A DNA stretch of 64,000 bases. It comes from Mycobacterium sp. IS-1742 (GTDB lineage Bacteria > Actinomycetota > Actinomycetes > Mycobacteriales > Mycobacteriaceae). A program made the position numbers and the translations under genes. Location of the stretch: positions 186,001 to 250,000 of the forward strand of contig NZ_LQIV01000012.1 in assembly GCF_001500125.1 (NCBI RefSeq), read 5' to 3'. The notes beneath the pieces are model-generated. The model saw only the letters and a program-made list of their open reading frames with translations, did no database searches and was not told the origin of the DNA. Below are positions 62,148-64,000 of this stretch, piece by piece. Position 1 is the first letter of the stretch; every line of letters starts with the position of its first letter.

Positions 62148-63775
62148 CATCCGGCGACACGACTCAGGTCGGCAGTCGCCGTGACTCGCCGAAGATGCGG
62201 GTCGTAGTCGAGACGCAGGCCCAAGCTTGCGTACACCTCGGCGCGCTCAGCTCCGGTTGCCGCGCCGAGGATGACCGACAGTCCGCCTAACTCCTTAACT
62301 AACTCACTGATCTCGGCGGCACACATGGCGCGGGGCCGCGCCACTCGCTCAACGCGTGCCCTCAGCTCGTCGCGCTCGGCGGTACGTTGACGCAACGCAG
62401 CAGTTAGATCCTCAACGGCCACGCCAGACTCCACGGCGGTGATCAAGGCAGCCACTTTGGCATTCGCCTCGCTCAGCTGGCGCTGCAAGGCGGCGTAGCC
62501 AGGTCCGGCCGCCGGGTCCACGTCTTGCCCGCGTGCGAGGTCTTCTGGATCGGCCAGAGTGGCGATCCATTCGTCGAGTCGCGCTGTCACTGCGTCTTCG
62601 CGGAGATAGACGGTGCGCGGATGATCACTCAGGTCCACAGGTACAGAACGTGACTTGCCGAACTCACAACGGTAGAGGATCCGCGTTGTTTGCTTCCCCG
62701 GCCGGGCGGCGCCCTGCATGCGGCGTCCACATGCGGCACAGAACAGCAGCCCGCGCAGCGCATATGGCACCGTCGATTCTCTGCTACACACAAGACCCGG
62801 ACCCCGCCGCGCCTGCATCCGAAGTCGGACAGCCCGCGCCAGCTCGTCAGTGATCAGCGCTTCGTGCGTTCGCCGGTCAGGTGCGATCCAGTCGACCTCG
62901 TCACGCCACCGCATGCGAGTCTCGTACCCGGCAGCGACATCGTCGGGGTTGACCAAGACCTCGTATTTCTCCTGCTTGCCCCACACACGAATACCGCGGT
63001 ACGCCGGGTTGTCGAGGATTGCGCGGATCGCCGAATGGGACCATCCGCGCGGATCACGGTGCCGGTTCCGCTCCGGGTCATATTGGCTTGGTGATGGCAC
63101 TCCATCGTCGGTGAGCTGCTGTGCGATGAAGCGCAAGCCAGCACCATCGGCGTACATGCGGTAGATCCGCTCGACGACCGAACATGTCGCGGGGTCGGGT
63201 TCGAGACGATGGAGCCGCTGCCCAAGACTTGCCTTGGCAGGGTTGGGATGCGGGCCGGCATCGACGAGTCGATACCCGTACGGTGGGCGACCGCCGAGGT
63301 ATCTGGTTGTGTCCTGCGCGAGTGCCGACATCGCGGTACGGACGCGCATCTGGATTCGTGCGCGTTCTCCCTTGCTCATACCGCCGAAGAGCGTCATCAC
63401 GAGGTCGTGTGCCTCGGATCCGGGATCAACCGCTCCGCCGACTTCAGGCACCCATAGGCCAACCCCGTAGTGCGTGAGCACCGGGAAAGTGAGCGCAAAT
63501 TGCGGTCCGTAGAACGCGCGAGCAGGTTCCCCGATCACCACGGCATCGAAGCCACGGTCACGAGAAGTGACATCTGCAAGCAGACGTGAAGCCTCCGGTC
63601 TGCGTTTCCAGGGAAGCGAACGGCTTTGACCTATATCGAAGTAGTCGACAGCGAGGACTCCGCCATGCGGAGTGATCAGATCGATGGCACGACGTTTCTG
63701 CCAGCTGCGGCTCGCCTCGGGATCTTGAGCGTCCTCGGTACTCACTCGGCCATAGAAAGCGAACCTGAGGCTCAT
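62129..63775 (-). CDS. Large serine recombinase (integrase)
   Basis: This 548-aa large serine recombinase has a resolvase-type catalytic domain with FYGRVSTED (nucleophile S12) and SKGERARIQMRVRTAM; a recombinase domain GGRPPYGYRLVD...GVPSPSQYDPERN...GWSHSAIRAILDNPAYRGIRVWG; a zinc ribbon LLFCAACGRRMQG...YRCEFGKS; and a coiled-coil segment at about 415-475. This matches phage- or ICE-type integrases that cut both strands and join attP to attB. The tail (AGCVRGGT) is encoded by the tRNA-Leu 3' end, and the start overlaps the upstream small gene by ATGA. It marks the left edge of a prophage or other integrated element that continues beyond 64000. Confidence 0.93.
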   Translation of the reverse strand: MSLRFAFYGRVSTEDAQDPEASRSWQKRRAIDLITPHGGVLAVDYFDIGQSRSLPWKRRPEASRLLADVTSRDRGFDAVVIGEPARAFYGPQFALTFPVLTHYGVGLWVPEVGGAVDPGSEAHDLVMTLFGGMSKGERARIQMRVRTAMSALAQDTTRYLGGRPPYGYRLVDAGPHPNPAKASLGQRLHRLEPDPATCSVVERIYRMYADGAGLRFIAQQLTDDGVPSPSQYDPERNRHRDPRGWSHSAIRAILDNPAYRGIRVWGKQEKYEVLVNPDDVAAGYETRMRWRDEVDWIAPDRRTHEALITDELARAVRLRMQARRGPGLVCSRESTVPYALRGLLFCAACGRRMQGAARPGKQTTRILYRCEFGKSRSVPVDLSDHPRTVYLREDAVTARLDEWIATLADPEDLARGQDVDPAAGPGYAALQRQLSEANAKVAALITAVESGVAVEDLTAALRQRTAERDELRARVERVARPRAMCAAEISELVKELGGLSVILGAATGAERAEVYASLGLRLDYDPHLRRVTATADLSRVAGCVRGGT

Positions 63776-63969
63776 GCCACTTCCCTTCGTGATCCGCGGG
63801 TCCGGTCCCGCACAGCCAGTATGACGTTTACCAGCGCGCGGTTGGCCTCGCGCGGAAGCCGATTCCGGTTCGGCAGGTCAATTTGAACACCTCCCTCTGA
63901 CATGCTCGGTGCATTAATTCGAGCGTCACATTCGGAGCGAGCATGTGGGGTTGGGCATCGTTCAGCCAT
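63772..63969 (-). CDS. Small protein coupled to the recombinase
   Basis: This is an ORF of up to 65 aa whose stop overlaps the recombinase start (ATGA). The end of the protein is basic (NRNRLPREANRALVNVILAVRDRTRGSRREVA). An internal ATG at 63903 would give 43 aa, and a GGGAGGT lies just inside it, so the start is uncertain. The position suits an accessory such as a recombination directionality factor, or a leader peptide, but I recognise no family. Confidence 0.4.
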   Translation of the reverse strand: MAERCPTPHARSECDARINAPSMSEGGVQIDLPNRNRLPREANRALVNVILAVRDRTRGSRREVA

Positions 63970-64000
63970 CGCTTGCCCCTGGTGGATCCCAATGCTGGCT

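Overview
The window is high-GC actinobacterial DNA from a Mycobacterium, most likely a fast-growing Mycolicibacterium-type species. Mycobacterial hallmarks are an MmpL transporter beside a MAS-like polyketide synthase and PapA acyltransferases, the Pup-proteasome locus (prcA, prcB, pup, dop, mpa), mycothiol synthesis (mshC), lppK and lppL, and gene orders matching two blocks of the M. tuberculosis map: about Rv1486c-Rv1497 plus Rv1522c-Rv1528c-like genes, then Rv2109c-Rv2141c. The species cannot be named from sequence alone. Rv numbers are homology and gene-order assignments from memory, not search results.

Layout. (1) 1-15.5 kb: an envelope-glycolipid locus resembling lipooligosaccharide (LOS) loci. 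It holds a partial nitroreductase-like gene, mmpL, a GT1 glycosyltransferase on the opposite strand, two tandem WS/DGAT-like acyltransferases, a PapA and a 2090-aa MAS/Pks5-type synthase. The last four form a leftward unit driven from a long, comparatively AT-rich spacer (15.5-16.3 kb). (2) 16.3-26.5 kb: lipL, the methylmalonyl-CoA mutase operon (mutA-mutB-meaB), a VTT-domain membrane protein, DoxX/SPFH/NfeD membrane genes and an Rv1486c-like gene. The mutase interconverts succinyl-CoA and methylmalonyl-CoA, the extender used by MAS-type synthases. (3) At 26,505-26,512 the order jumps to the proteasome block (26.5-33.2 kb), a synteny breakpoint relative to M. tuberculosis. (4) 33.3-38.9 kb: secreted Mtb12-like protein, lppK, DUF503, trmI, a Cas4/RecB-like Fe-S nuclease, and an accessory set (thioesterase, DinB, TetR, glyoxalase) with two clear palindromic operators. 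(5) 38.9-48.2 kb: a flavin disulfide oxidoreductase, DUF4126, hisG-hisE, a sugar porter, a HAD phosphatase and metH. (6) 48.5-59.8 kb: PAC2, a DUF1254 lipoprotein, the mshC/cysQ/uppP operon, lppL, DUF5703 and pyrD. (7) 59.8-64 kb: a small basic protein, a YbhB/PEBP protein, an M20 peptidase, tRNA-Leu(GAG), and a serine recombinase whose 3' end lies inside that tRNA: the edge of an integrated element running off the right side.

The most notable observation is a candidate S-adenosylhomocysteine (SAH) riboswitch directly upstream of metH (minus strand, 48246-48174). It has an 8-bp P1, a 6-bp pseudoknot, and an overlapping 7-bp hairpin that sequesters the metH ribosome binding site, the logic expected of an ON switch. 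Also notable are tandem intercistronic duplications that create start-stop-overlapping micro-ORFs (MIRU-like) between uppP and the phosphoglycerate-mutase-like gene and between lppL and the DUF5703 gene, and long palindromes near 44.3 and 60.0 kb.
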